Source: Burkholderia paludis | Lineage (GTDB): Bacteria > Pseudomonadota > Gammaproteobacteria > Burkholderiales > Burkholderiaceae | Direction of reading: 5' to 3' | Length of the DNA: 64,000 nucleotides | Assembly (NCBI RefSeq): GCF_000732615.1 | Contig: NZ_JPGL01000047.1 | Location: forward strand, 1-64,000 | In this document: piece after piece, positions 51,847 to 61,063 of the stretch | Layout of the letters: every line of letters begins with the position of its first letter | Numbering within the stretch: position 1 is the stretch's first letter | Position numbers and translations under genes: made by a program | The notes under the pieces: generated by a model | The model's database searches: none | What the model was told of the DNA's origin: nothing | The model's input: only the letters and a program-made list of their open reading frames with translations

Positions 51847-53421
51847 TCACGCGTCGCGCAGCGGTTGCGCAAGCAACCTGTATGCGACGGCGGCCGTGAC
51901 GAGCGCGAGCGCGCCGCTCGCCGTCAGCGCATCGGCGAACCCGCTCGCGAACGCGACCGGCGCCGCCCGGGCGAGCACGCCGGCGGCCGACGGCGGCACG
52001 CGCTCCAGCGCGCGCGCCAGGTCGCCGGCCAGCAGGCTCGACATGAACGGCGCGTCGGCAAACGCGCGCAGGCCGGGCGCGTCGGACAGCAGGCGGTCGA
52101 GCCGCGCCTGCGTGCTCGCCGCCAGCACCGCGCCGAGCACGCCGACGGCCGTCACGATCGCCGAGAAGCGCGTCGTCGTGCTGATGCCCGACGCCATGCC
52201 CGTGCGGTGCGGCGGCACGCACGCCATGATCGCCTTCTGCGTGTCGCCGTTCATCACGCCGGCGCCGCAGCCCGTCACGAACATGCCGATCGCGACGAGC
52301 CGGTAGTCGCCGCCGGCGGTCAGCGCCGCGGTCGCGAGGTTGCCCGCGCCGATCAGCGCGAGCCCGCCCGCCAGCACGCCGCCCGGCGACGCGCGCGCGG
52401 CGAGCGCCGCGCCCAGCGACGGCCCGGCGATCATCGCGACCGCGAACGGCAGCATCCCGAGCCCCGCATCGATCGCCGACATCCCGAACGCGTTCTGCAG
52501 GTACAACGGCAGGAACGTCATCATCACCTGCGCGCACGCGGCATAGCCGAACATCGCGAGCACGGCGCCGACGAAGCGCGGCTGGCGAAACAGCGCGAGA
52601 TCGATCATCGGCCGCGCCTGCCAGCGCTCCGCGCCGACGAACGCCGCCAGCAGCGCGGCGGCGAGCGCGAGCCGGCCGAGCGTCGCGGCCGACAGCCAGC
52701 CGTGCGACGGCGCACCGATCAGCGCGGCGATCGCGCATGCGAGCGCCGCGCCGAACAGCAGGCTGCCGGCCGCATCCACGCGTTTCGCGTGCGGATCGCG
52801 CGATTCGTCGATCGCGACGCGCGCGCCGGCCGCGAGCAGCAGGCAGACGGGCAGGTTGAGCAGGAACACCCAGCGCCATCCGATCCATTGCGTGATCGCG
52901 CCGCCGACGAGCGGCGCGACGGCCGTCGCGATCCCCATGCACATGCCCCAGACCGCCCATGCGCGCGCCCGTTCGCGCCCTTCCGGAAACCGGTTGGCGA
53001 TCACGGCGAGCGCCGCCGTCAGCAGCAGCGCGGCGCCGCCGCCCTTCACCGCCCGCGCGGCGATCAGCCAGCCGGCCGACGGCGCGACGCCGCAGCCGAG
53101 CGACGCGCAGAAAAAGACCGCGAGCCCCGCGCCCAGCATCCGCTTGCGCCCGAAGCGGTCGGCCAGCCCGCCGGCCGGCAGCAGGCACGCGGCGAACGCG
53201 GTCATGTAGGCGCTCACGACCCACTCGATCGCGGCAAAGCTCGCGTGAAAGCTGCGCGCGATGCTCGGCAGCGACACGGCGACGACGTTCGTATCGAGCA
53301 CGATCAGCGCGCAGGTCGCGGACGCGACGGCGAGCGTCGCGGCGGCGGGCGCCCGGGCGGCCATGTGCGGGGCGTCGGCCGCGCCTGCGCGCGACACCGG
53401 TGAGGATCGGGACATCGGCAA
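51847..53421 (-). CDS. MFS multidrug efflux transporter, DHA2 (EmrB/QacA) family
   Basis: The 524-residue protein has 14 predicted helices and DHA2 hallmarks: LIVLDTNVVAVSLPSIARSF in helix 1 (motif D1), GGLADRFGRKRML in the first cytoplasmic loop, and WVFLLNLPVCLLL after helix 5 (motif with WRWVFLLNLP). These pumps use proton force to expel drugs or dyes. It is divergent from a LysR gene, with a LysR-type operator in the 94-base gap, so drug-inducible control is likely. No membrane-fusion partner is next to it. Confidence 0.87.
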   Translation of the reverse strand: MPMSRSSPVSRAGAADAPHMAARAPAAATLAVASATCALIVLDTNVVAVSLPSIARSFHASFAAIEWVVSAYMTAFAACLLPAGGLADRFGRKRMLGAGLAVFFCASLGCGVAPSAGWLIAARAVKGGGAALLLTAALAVIANRFPEGRERARAWAVWGMCMGIATAVAPLVGGAITQWIGWRWVFLLNLPVCLLLAAGARVAIDESRDPHAKRVDAAGSLLFGAALACAIAALIGAPSHGWLSAATLGRLALAAALLAAFVGAERWQARPMIDLALFRQPRFVGAVLAMFGYAACAQVMMTFLPLYLQNAFGMSAIDAGLGMLPFAVAMIAGPSLGAALAARASPGGVLAGGLALIGAGNLATAALTAGGDYRLVAIGMFVTGCGAGVMNGDTQKAIMACVPPHRTGMASGISTTTRFSAIVTAVGVLGAVLAASTQARLDRLLSDAPGLRAFADAPFMSSLLAGDLARALERVPPSAAGVLARAAPVAFASGFADALTASGALALVTAAVAYRLLAQPLRDA

Positions 53422-53467
53422 CTCCGGAACAGGATGAACGAGCCGTATGCTAGGCTTGCCCGGTATT

Positions 53468-53488
53468 GCCTGTCATTGATACTCAGGC
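53468..53488. promoter_or_regulatory. LysR-type dyad GCCTG-N11-CAGGC
   Basis: The perfect 5-bp inverted repeat with an 11-base AT-rich spacer lies in the 94-base gap between the efflux pump and the divergent LysR gene. This matches the dyad layout of LysR recognition sites, and could control both genes. Confidence 0.55.
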
Positions 53489-53515
53489 GCTGTTTTATTG
53501 ACGAAAAATGCAATC

Positions 53516-54394
53516 ATGGACCGGCTCGAATTCCGTCACGTGCGCGCCTTCCTGAGCGTCGCGGAGCACCTGCACTTCGCCCGCGCGGCCGACGCGCTCG
53601 ACATGGCCCCGCCCGCGCTCACGCGCCAGATCCAGGAAGCCGAACGCGCGCTCGGCGTGCGGCTGTTTCACCGGTCGCGTCGCGCGGTCACGCTGAGCGC
53701 GGCCGGCGAGGCCTATCTCGCCGAAGCCCGCGCCGCATTCGAGCACCTGCAGCGCGGCCGCGAACTCGCCGCGCTGGCCGAGCGCGGCGAGCTCGGCCGG
53801 ATCGAGATCGGCTACGTATCGTCGGCCGTCTACTCGGGCACGCTGCAGCGCACGGTCGGCGCATTTCGCGCCGCGCACCCGCGCATCGAGCTGAACCTGC
53901 GCGAAGTGCCGATGGACGACGTCGCGAACCAGCTCGACGCGGGCCGGCTCGACCTCGCGTACGTGCGCCCGCCGCTGCCCTTGCCCGGCGGCCTGCGGAT
54001 CGTCACGCTGCAGCGCGACGTGTTCGTCGCGGCGGTGCCGGCCGGGTCGCGCCATGCGTCGATGGCGGCCGTGCGCGCCGCCGATCTCGCGGACGCGCGC
54101 TTCGCGGTGCCCGAACAGGAACTCGGCACGCTGGAGGTGGCGCGCCGCGGCCGCTTCGCGCCGGTCGTCGCCGCGCGGCCGGGCGGCCTGCTCGCGGTGC
54201 TCGCGTGCGTGTCCGTGAACGGCTGGGTCGCCGTGATTCCCGATGCGCTCGCCGGCTGCGTGTCGCTGCCGGGGGTCGTGTACCGGCCGATCGCCGGCAA
54301 GCCGATCACGTCGGAGCTCGCGCTCGCGCACCGGCGGTTCGACAAGGCGCCGGCGGTACGCGCGTTCCTGCGCACGGTCGCGCCAGCCGCGTAA
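53516..54394 (+). CDS. LysR-family transcriptional regulator
   Basis: The 292-residue protein has a winged helix LHFARAADALDMAPPALTRQI and the linker EAERALGVRLFHRSRRAVTL, then the binding domain from IEIGYVSSAVYSGTLQRTV. This is the common CatM/BenM-type layout without extensions. ATG 53516 is preferred; TTG 53498 would add only six residues. It is divergent from the DHA2 pump and the likely regulator of it. Confidence 0.88.
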   Translation: MDRLEFRHVRAFLSVAEHLHFARAADALDMAPPALTRQIQEAERALGVRLFHRSRRAVTLSAAGEAYLAEARAAFEHLQRGRELAALAERGELGRIEIGYVSSAVYSGTLQRTVGAFRAAHPRIELNLREVPMDDVANQLDAGRLDLAYVRPPLPLPGGLRIVTLQRDVFVAAVPAGSRHASMAAVRAADLADARFAVPEQELGTLEVARRGRFAPVVAARPGGLLAVLACVSVNGWVAVIPDALAGCVSLPGVVYRPIAGKPITSELALAHRRFDKAPAVRAFLRTVAPAA

Positions 54395-54697
54395 GGCGCC
54401 CGGTCCGCGCGCCCCGGCGCGGCCGCCGGCGTCGTGGCCGGCCGGCGGAGCGGCCGCCGCCTACGCGTCCGACGTCCGCCCCGCCGCACACGCGCTCCCC
54501 CCCGAGCAAACCCGCGCATGCTGTCACCACCGTGCCATTCATGCGTACAATCATCTGACAGCTTGCCGCCGCGGCACGCGGCAAACGAACCAGGCCAATA
54601 CAAGCACAAGACTTGAGCCGATCCGGACCCGTTTCCGCGAGTCCGGCGGCAACAGGACCCAATAATGCGGCGCAGACCGGATCTCACGGGGGGACAT
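54395..54697. other. Non-coding stretch of 303 bp
   Basis: The left part (54415-54470) is GC-rich with overlapping GGCCGCC dyads that might end LysR transcription. The middle (54540-54612, with ACAATCATCTGACAG) is AT-richer and probably holds the promoter of the glycosyltransferase pair. No gene is supported. Confidence 0.4.
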
Positions 54698-55795
54698 ATG
54701 TCCAGGCACACCCGAAAGCCGTTGGTATCGCTCGTCGTGCCGTTTCACGACGAGGCGGAAGCGATCGAGGCATTTTTCGCGACCACCGTTCCCATCCTCG
54801 AATCGGTCGACGCCACGCGCTTCGAAATCGTTTGCGTGAACGACGGCAGCCGCGACGACACGCTGGAGCGGCTGATCGACTTCGCGGCGGGCGATCCGCG
54901 CGTGCGCATCGTCGATCTCACGCGGCGCTTCGGCAAGGAGGCCGCGCTCACGGCCGGCATCGACGAAGCGGCCGGCTCGGCCGTGATCCTGATCGACGCC
55001 GACCTGCAGGATCCGCCCGCGCTGATTCCCGAGATGATCGAGCGCTGGCGGGCCGGCGCGGAAGTCGTCGCCGCGAAGCGCACCGACCGCATGTGCGACC
55101 CGCTGATGCAGCGCGTGGCCGCCGCGCTCTACTACCGCGTGCACAACCAGCTCTCCGAAGTCGAAATGCCGGAGAACGTCGGCGATTTCCGGCTGATGGA
55201 CCGCCAGGTCGTCGACGCGCTGCGCGCGCTGCCCGAGCGGCGGCGCTTCATGAAAGGGCTGTTCGCGTGGGTCGGCTACCGCATCGAGATCATCGAATAC
55301 ACGCGCGCCCCGCGCAGCGGCGGCCGCTCGAAATTCTCCGGGTGGCGCCGCTGGAACTTCGCGCTCGAAGGCATCACGAGCTTCAGCACCGTGCCGCTGC
55401 GCGTGTGGACCTACATCGGCCTCGCGTTCGCCGCGCTGTCGTTCGCCTACGGCGCGTACATCGTCATGCGCACGCTGCTGTTCGGCAACCCCGTGCACGG
55501 CTACGCGTCGCTGATCTCCGTGATGCTGTTCGTCGGCGGCATCCAGCTGATCGGCATCGGCGTGATCGGCGAATACCTCGGCCGCATCTATCACGAATCG
55601 AAGCAGCGCCCGGTCTACCTCGTGCGGCGCCGTTACCGCACGCAGGTCCACCTGGGCCAGCAACCCGCGCGGCACGCGGCGCAGCCCGACGGCTCGAAGC
55701 TGCTGCCGTTCCCGGTCCGGCGCATCGCCGCGGCCCGGCGCCGGCAGACGGCCGCCATGGGCGCGCCGGCCGCGCGCAACCTGTCGGTCAAGTAA
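54698..55795 (+). CDS. Polyprenyl-phosphate glycosyltransferase, GT2 (GtrB/ArnC type)
   Basis: The 365-residue protein opens with VSLVVPFHDEAEAIEAFF, the GT2 start, followed by CVNDGSRDDT and the metal-binding ILIDADLQDPP. DRQVVDALRALPERRRFMKGLFAWVGY is typical of GtrB/DPM1-like enzymes that attach sugar to undecaprenyl phosphate. Two C-terminal membrane helices anchor it (TYIGLAFAALSFAYGAYIV, and MLFVGGIQLIGIGVIGEYLG), followed by a basic tail. It lies six bases ahead of a GT87-type gene. No flippase gene (GtrA type) is adjacent. ATG 54698 follows GGGGGGAC. Confidence 0.87.
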   Translation: MSRHTRKPLVSLVVPFHDEAEAIEAFFATTVPILESVDATRFEIVCVNDGSRDDTLERLIDFAAGDPRVRIVDLTRRFGKEAALTAGIDEAAGSAVILIDADLQDPPALIPEMIERWRAGAEVVAAKRTDRMCDPLMQRVAAALYYRVHNQLSEVEMPENVGDFRLMDRQVVDALRALPERRRFMKGLFAWVGYRIEIIEYTRAPRSGGRSKFSGWRRWNFALEGITSFSTVPLRVWTYIGLAFAALSFAYGAYIVMRTLLFGNPVHGYASLISVMLFVGGIQLIGIGVIGEYLGRIYHESKQRPVYLVRRRYRTQVHLGQQPARHAAQPDGSKLLPFPVRRIAAARRRQTAAMGAPAARNLSVK

Positions 55796-55801
55796 CGCCG
55801 C

Positions 55802-57049
55802 ATGGATATTTCCGGCTTGTCGATCCGGACCGACGACCGCCCCGTCCGCGCCTGGCTGACACCGGGACGCATCGCGTTCTACAGCGTCGTCATGCTGACG
55901 GCCACAGTGCTGCTCGGGTCGATCCTGGCCTGGGTCGGCTTCCGCTCGAACGACCCGCAGATGTTCCGCGCCGGCTCGGGCTACGCGGTGTTCTGGTCCG
56001 CGTCGCATCTGATGCTGCGCGGCACGCCGTGGCACGCCTACGACGTCCCCACGTTCTCGCGGGTGTTTGCCGAACTGTTCCCGTCGGCCGGCCGCTACGC
56101 GTTCCTGCCGTGGCTGTACCCGCCGTCGTACCTGCTGGCGGTGGCGCCGTTCGCGCTGCTGCCCTATGCGATCGGCTATCCGTTGTTCGTCGCGCTCGGT
56201 ATCGGCGTGCTCGGCCTGGCGGTCTGGCACGTGTCCGGGCTCGCCGCGACGCCCGGCGCGAAACGCGTCGGCTGGCTTGCGCTGGTCGCGTGCCCGGGCG
56301 TGTTCGTCACCGCGATGTACGGGCAGAATGCGATGCTGACGGCGGCATGCGCGGCGCTGGCCGTGCATTTCGCCGACCGCCGGCCGATGCTGGCCGGCTT
56401 CCTGATCGGACTCCTGTCGGTCAAGCCGCAACTGGCGCTGCTGTTCCCGTTCGTGCTGATTGCCGCGCGCGCGTGGCGCACGTTCGCGTGGGCCGCCGCA
56501 TTCGCGGCCGCTTTCACGATGCTCGGGGTCGCGGCGGGCGGCATCGAATCGGTCCGGCTTTTCCTGCAGAACGCCAGCGCGCTGCGCGCGCTGATCATCG
56601 AGCACGGCGTGGCGTTCTGGTTCGCGTCGCCGACGCCGTTCGCCGCGCTGCGCCTCGCCGGGCTCTCGCCGGCGCTCGCCTACGCCGGACAGGCCGCCAT
56701 CGCCGCGATCGCGATCGCGGCCGCATGCGCGATCTGGCACCGCAGCCGCGACACGCGGTTGCGCGCCGCGGTGCTGATCGTCGCGACGCTGGTCGCGAAT
56801 CCCTATGTCTGGCACTACGAACTGTCGTGGTTGTGCATTCCAATCGCGTGCATGGTCGCCATCGGCTCGCAAGGCGGCTGGCTGCGCGGCGAGCAAGCCA
56901 TCGTGGCCGTCATGTGGGCGCTGCCGCTGTACGAATTCCTGAACCCGCCGATGCACCTGCCGCAGATCGGGCCCGCCGTGACCTTGTTCGCACTGCTCGC
57001 GTTGCTGCGGCGCGCACGGCTCGCCGGCAGCGTCGGCGCGAGGCGCTAG
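55802..57049 (+). CDS. Membrane glycosyltransferase, GT87 (DUF2029) family
   Basis: The 415-residue product has about ten or more membrane helices. Its first outer loop contains FRAGSGYAVFWSASHLMLRG and PWLYPPSYLLAVAPFALLP, the D/xFxxY...YPP pattern of GT87/DUF2029 enzymes, which transfer sugars from polyprenyl phosphate donors on the periplasmic side. KPQLALLFPFVLIA after helix 6 is also conserved. It probably uses the lipid-linked sugar made by the GT2 enzyme just upstream, with which it shares an operon. The acceptor is unknown. Confidence 0.83.
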   Translation: MDISGLSIRTDDRPVRAWLTPGRIAFYSVVMLTATVLLGSILAWVGFRSNDPQMFRAGSGYAVFWSASHLMLRGTPWHAYDVPTFSRVFAELFPSAGRYAFLPWLYPPSYLLAVAPFALLPYAIGYPLFVALGIGVLGLAVWHVSGLAATPGAKRVGWLALVACPGVFVTAMYGQNAMLTAACAALAVHFADRRPMLAGFLIGLLSVKPQLALLFPFVLIAARAWRTFAWAAAFAAAFTMLGVAAGGIESVRLFLQNASALRALIIEHGVAFWFASPTPFAALRLAGLSPALAYAGQAAIAAIAIAAACAIWHRSRDTRLRAAVLIVATLVANPYVWHYELSWLCIPIACMVAIGSQGGWLRGEQAIVAVMWALPLYEFLNPPMHLPQIGPAVTLFALLALLRRARLAGSVGARR

Positions 57050-57136
57050 CCGCGCGCCGCCCGTCCGGGCGGCCCGCCATCCGACCCCGCCCGCCGGGGG
57101 CCCGCCCGGGCTTCCGCGCTCCCCCGATGCGGCGAT

Positions 57137-57159
57137 AAGCATAGTTCAAATCGTTGCTT
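57137..57159 (+). promoter_or_regulatory. Candidate LysR-type site ahead of the sulfonate operon
   Basis: AAGCA-N13-TGCTT is an inverted repeat in the AT-rich centre of the 192-base gap before the substrate-binding protein gene. Sulfonate and sulfate-ester operons in Burkholderia are controlled by CysB-like LysR regulators (SsuR), and a spaced dyad fits them. The assignment is inference. Confidence 0.35.
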
Positions 57160-57241
57160 GTCCGGCCCCGGCACGTCATCGAGAATGACCCGACGGGCTG
57201 CGGCCCCGCCTCGTTCCCCAACGTTCCGGATCCATCGATTC

Positions 57242-58309
57242 ATGCTTCCACTGCGCCTGTTGCGATCGCTGCTGATCGCGTCCCTCATTGCGTTGCCGGC
57301 CGCCGCCGCGCACGCCGACAAACCCGCCACGATCCGCATCGGCGTCGCCCAGCAAGGCGCCGGCGATCCGCCGACGTTCGGCGGATCGAGCACCGCCACC
57401 GCGCAATTGCAGCAACTGGTCGAAAAGGAATTCGCGGCCGACGGCATCCAGGTGCAGTGGCTGTTCTTCAAGGGCGCGGGGCCGGCCGTCAACGAGGCGA
57501 TCGCCAACAAGGCGATCGACTTCGCGTACCAGGGCGACCTGCCCGCCGTGCTCGCACGCGCGAACGGGATCAAGACGCACCTGCTGCTCGCCGCGAGCGT
57601 GCGCTCGGGCGTCAAGATCGCGGTACCGCCCGACTCGCCGATCCGCTCGATCAAGGACCTGAAGGACCGCCGCGTGTCGATCTTCCGCGGCACGAACCTG
57701 CAGCTCGTCGCCGACAACGCGCTCGCGAAGAACGGCCTCGGCGAACGCGACCTGCGCGTGATCAACCTCGACGCGGCAAGCTCGCTGGCCGCGCTCGCGT
57801 CGAAGGGCATCGACGCGTCGGTGGGCGATTACCAGCTGTACAAGCTGCGCGACGCCGGGCTCGCGAAGATCATCTACGAATCGCAGAACGACGGCCCGCA
57901 ATTGACGCGCCAGACCCACCTGCTCGTGCTCGACGATTTCGAGCGTGCGCATCCGGACGTCGTGCAGCGCGTCGTCAACGCGATCGTGAAGGGCGCGCAA
58001 TGGTCGTCCGACGAGGCGAACCGCGACGCGCTGTTCAAGCTGTGGGCGAAAAGCGGCGTGCCGGTTTCGTCATGGCAGGCCGACTATGCGAACCAGCGCC
58101 TGAAGGACCGCCTGTCGCCGCTGATCGATCCGTTTCTCGTCGCCCGCTACAAGGCCGTAGCACAGGACGCGCTGGCGTTGAAACTGATCCGCCAGCCGGT
58201 CGACATCGACGGCTGGTTCGAGCCGAAATACCTCGACAACGCGCTGCGCACGCTGAAGCTCGAACACTACTGGCAGCGTTACGACGCGGCCGGCAAGCCC
58301 CTCTCCTGA
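57242..58309 (+). CDS. ABC importer substrate-binding protein (AtsR/SsuA type)
   Basis: The 355-residue protein has a cleavable signal (MLPLRLLRSLLIASLIALPA, cut likely after AHA at residue 25) and the NMT1/SsuA fold: IRIGVAQQGAGDPPTFGG, VQWLFFKGAGPAVNEAI, DFAYQGDLPAVLARANG and LKDRRVSIFRGTNLQLVADN. It would bind an aliphatic sulfonate or sulfate ester in the periplasm. It starts the six-gene operon, with permeases, ATPase and two dioxygenases behind it. The presence of an AtsK-like enzyme in the same operon favours sulfate esters as substrate. Confidence 0.87.
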   Translation: MLPLRLLRSLLIASLIALPAAAAHADKPATIRIGVAQQGAGDPPTFGGSSTATAQLQQLVEKEFAADGIQVQWLFFKGAGPAVNEAIANKAIDFAYQGDLPAVLARANGIKTHLLLAASVRSGVKIAVPPDSPIRSIKDLKDRRVSIFRGTNLQLVADNALAKNGLGERDLRVINLDAASSLAALASKGIDASVGDYQLYKLRDAGLAKIIYESQNDGPQLTRQTHLLVLDDFERAHPDVVQRVVNAIVKGAQWSSDEANRDALFKLWAKSGVPVSSWQADYANQRLKDRLSPLIDPFLVARYKAVAQDALALKLIRQPVDIDGWFEPKYLDNALRTLKLEHYWQRYDAAGKPLS

Positions 58310-58324
58310 CCCGGACCCGCCCCG

Positions 58325-59167
58325 ATGAGCGACACCGCGTTTCCCGTCCCGACATCCGGGCCGCATGCGCCCGCCGCGCAGCCGCACGGCGCGGCGGCCC
58401 TGAAACGGCTGTCGTGGCGGCTCGCGCCGTGGCTGCTGCCCGCGCTGCTGTTCGCGCTGTGGACCGTCGGCAGCGCGCGCGGCTGGATCGCGCAGCAGAT
58501 CCTGCCGCCGCCCGAGCGCGTATTCGATGCGCTCGCCGATCTCGCGACGAGCGGCGATCTCGCGCGCCACACGCTGATCAGCCTGCAGCGCGTGCTGGTC
58601 GGCTTCGCGGCCGGCACGCTGCTCGGGTTCGCGACCGGCGTCGCGCTCGGCCTGTCGCGCACGCTCGAAGCCTACGTACTGCCGAGCTTCAACGCGCTCG
58701 TGCAGATCCCGGTGCTCGGCTGGCTGCCGTTCCTGCTGCTGCTCGTCGGCGTCGGCGAACCGCTGAAATACCTGCTGATCGCACACGCGGCGCTCGTCCC
58801 CGTCACGCTGAGCACGCTGCAAGGGTTCCGCCAGACGCCGCCGGCGCTCGACGAGGTCGCGCGCGTGTTCGGCTACACGCGTCGGCAACGCATCGTCCAC
58901 GTCGTGCTGCCCGCCGCGATCCCGACCCTCGCGACCGGCGTGCGGCTCGCGTTCACGAAATCCTGGCTCGCGCTCGTGGTCGTCGAACTCGTCGCGTCGT
59001 CCGAAGGGCTCGGCTACCTGATCGTGTACGGGCGGCAACTGTTCCAGCTCGATCTCGTGATGGCGGCCGTGATCGTCGTCGGCGCGGTCGGGCTGCTGAT
59101 CAACCGGCTGCTCGACGCGCTCGAAGCGCGCCTGCGCCGCGGCGTGCCGTCCGCGTTCCGCGGCTGA
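58325..59167 (+). CDS. ABC importer permease (SsuC type), first of two
   Basis: The 280-residue product has six predicted helices and the EAA loop EVARVFGYTRRQRIVHVVLP (about residues 178-197), which contacts the ATPase. TLLGFATGVALGLSRTLEAYVLPSF is typical of SsuC/TauC permeases. It follows the binding protein by 15 bases. The operon holds a second permease gene, so the transporter could use a heterodimer. Confidence 0.88.
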   Translation: MSDTAFPVPTSGPHAPAAQPHGAAALKRLSWRLAPWLLPALLFALWTVGSARGWIAQQILPPPERVFDALADLATSGDLARHTLISLQRVLVGFAAGTLLGFATGVALGLSRTLEAYVLPSFNALVQIPVLGWLPFLLLLVGVGEPLKYLLIAHAALVPVTLSTLQGFRQTPPALDEVARVFGYTRRQRIVHVVLPAAIPTLATGVRLAFTKSWLALVVVELVASSEGLGYLIVYGRQLFQLDLVMAAVIVVGAVGLLINRLLDALEARLRRGVPSAFRG

Positions 59168-59206
59168 ACCAGCCCTGCCCGCCCGCACAACCGAAGGAAA
59201 CCACCC

Positions 59207-60025
59207 GTGACGCATTCCACCGTGCCCGACGCCGCTCCGCCGGCCGCCAAGGCCGCCCGCCGCCTGCACGCGCCCGACTGGCGCGGCTTCGTGCTGCCGC
59301 TCGTCGCGTTCGCGCTGTGGTGGGCGGTCGCGTCCGCGCATCTCGTGAACAGCGGGCTGCTCGTCGGCCCGGCCGACGTGCTGCGCACCGCGTGGGCCCA
59401 GGCCGCGAGCGGCGCGCTGGGCCGCGCGCTGTCCGCATCGCTCGCGCGTGAAGCGTGCGGGTTCGCGCTCGGCGCGACGGGCGGGCTGCTGCTCGGCGCC
59501 GCGCTCGGGCTGTCGCGCACCGTCGCGCGGACAATCGGCCCGAGCTTCGACACGTTCAAGCAGATCTCGCTGTTCGCGTGGATTCCGCTGATTTCCGTAT
59601 GGTTCGGCCTCGGCGACGTCGCCAAGGTCGTGTTCCTGTCGCTCGCCGCGCTGCTGCCCGTGGCCGCGCACACCTGCGACGGCATTCACGCGGTGCCGCG
59701 CGCCTATGTCGACGTCGCCCGCGCGCTGCGCTACTCGCGGCTCCAGCTCGTGCGCCACGTGATCCTGCCGGCCGCGCTGCCGTCGATCTTCACCGGGCTG
59801 TATCTCGGCCTGATCTATTCGTGGCTCGCGACGCTCGGCGCCGAATACCTGCTGGTCGCCGGCAGCGGCATCGGCAACACGCTGATCGACGGCAGCGAGC
59901 AGTTCCGGATGGATCTCGTGCTGTTCGGCATCATCGTCGTCGGCGTGACCGGCTGGGCACTGAACGCGATCGCGCGCGCGATCGAGCGCAAGGTGCTCGC
60001 GCGGCGCGGCGACCTGCCGCGCTGA
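59207..60025 (+). CDS. ABC importer permease (SsuC type), second of two
   Basis: The 272-residue product has six predicted helices and the EAA loop DVARALRYSRLQLVRHVILP. It starts with GTG at 59207, after GAAGGAAACC. It differs clearly from the first permease (for example GLLLGAALGLSRTVARTIGP against GTLLGFATGVALGLSRTLEA), so the two are not a recent duplication. Together they probably form a heterodimeric channel served by a single ATPase, comparable to a split version of a fused permease. Confidence 0.88.
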   Translation: MTHSTVPDAAPPAAKAARRLHAPDWRGFVLPLVAFALWWAVASAHLVNSGLLVGPADVLRTAWAQAASGALGRALSASLAREACGFALGATGGLLLGAALGLSRTVARTIGPSFDTFKQISLFAWIPLISVWFGLGDVAKVVFLSLAALLPVAAHTCDGIHAVPRAYVDVARALRYSRLQLVRHVILPAALPSIFTGLYLGLIYSWLATLGAEYLLVAGSGIGNTLIDGSEQFRMDLVLFGIIVVGVTGWALNAIARAIERKVLARRGDLPR

Positions 60026-60070
60026 CCGCCCTTCCGACCTTCCCCGCCGCTACTTCTTCCTCGCACCGCC

Positions 60071-60916
60071 ATGACCACTCTCGCCTCCGATTCGCTCGAC
60101 ATCCTTCACGTGAGCAAGCGCTATGCGCAACGCGGCGCGACGCTCGCCGTGCTCGACGACGTGTCGCTGCACGTGCGCGCCGGCGAATTCATCACGATCG
60201 TCGGCGCGAGCGGTTGCGGCAAGTCCACGCTGCTGCGGCTGATCGCCGGGCTCGACACCGACTACGAGGGCGAGATCCGCGCGGGCGACGAACGCGTGCG
60301 CGACACGTCGCTGCAGCGCGGGATCGTGTTCCAGGATCACCGGCTGTTCCCGTGGCTGACCGTCGCGCAGAACATCGAGGCCGCGCTGCGCAACGCGCCG
60401 CTCGACCCGGCCGCGAAGCGGCGCGCGGTCGCGGATCACGTCGCGCTCGTCGGGCTGAACGGCTTCGAGCACGCGTATCCGAACCAGTTGTCGGGCGGGA
60501 TGGCGCAGCGCGTCGCGATCGCGCGCGGCCTCGTGAATCGCCCGCGCGTGCTGCTGCTCGACGAGCCGTTCGGCGCGCTCGACGCGCAGACACGCGCGCG
60601 CATGCAGAACGAGCTGCTGCGCATCTGGGAGCGGGAGCGCATCACGATGATCCTGGTCACGCACGACGTCGACGAAGCCGTGTATCTCGGCGATCGCGTC
60701 GTGACGATGGCGCCGCGGCCGGGCCGCATCGAACGCATCGTCGACGTCACGCTGCCGCGGCCGCGCCGGCGGGATTCGGCCGCGTTCGCGCGCTTGCGCG
60801 ACACGGTGCTCGCCGACTTCGACGACAGCGAACCGCCGGGCCCCGGCGGCCCCGGCGGCAGGCGCGACGACGCGCCGCCCGCGCACCGGATCGGCGAGTG
60901 GCGGCTGGCGTGGTAG
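60071..60916 (+). CDS. ABC importer ATPase (SsuB/TauB type)
   Basis: The 281-residue protein has Walker A GASGCGKST, Q-loop GIVFQDHRLFPWLT, signature LSGGMAQRVAIARGL, Walker B VLLLDEPFGALDA and the H-switch VTHDVDEAV. This set and the PRPGRI segment near the C-terminus fit sulfonate/nitrate/taurine importers. The last 30 residues are rich in Gly, Pro and Arg and lie beyond the usual domain. It is the only ATPase gene of the operon and should power both permeases. Confidence 0.92.
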   Translation: MTTLASDSLDILHVSKRYAQRGATLAVLDDVSLHVRAGEFITIVGASGCGKSTLLRLIAGLDTDYEGEIRAGDERVRDTSLQRGIVFQDHRLFPWLTVAQNIEAALRNAPLDPAAKRRAVADHVALVGLNGFEHAYPNQLSGGMAQRVAIARGLVNRPRVLLLDEPFGALDAQTRARMQNELLRIWERERITMILVTHDVDEAVYLGDRVVTMAPRPGRIERIVDVTLPRPRRRDSAAFARLRDTVLADFDDSEPPGPGGPGGRRDDAPPAHRIGEWRLAW

Positions 60917-61063
60917 CGGCACGCCCCACGCCGCCTCGCTCAGCACGCCGGCGCATATCGATCGTCGCCGCGCGCGCTAAGGTTGTGACGATTCATCGGT
61001 TCCGGTTCCGCGCGGTCCCTGCTTGAATGGAGACTCGATCGACCCGCCCCCAGGAGACTCCCG

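Noticed and set aside
49553..53224. A long minus-strand open frame spanning several genes
   Set aside because: It crosses the racemase, LysR, AEC and efflux genes in other frames, has no ribosome site and shows shadow-type composition.
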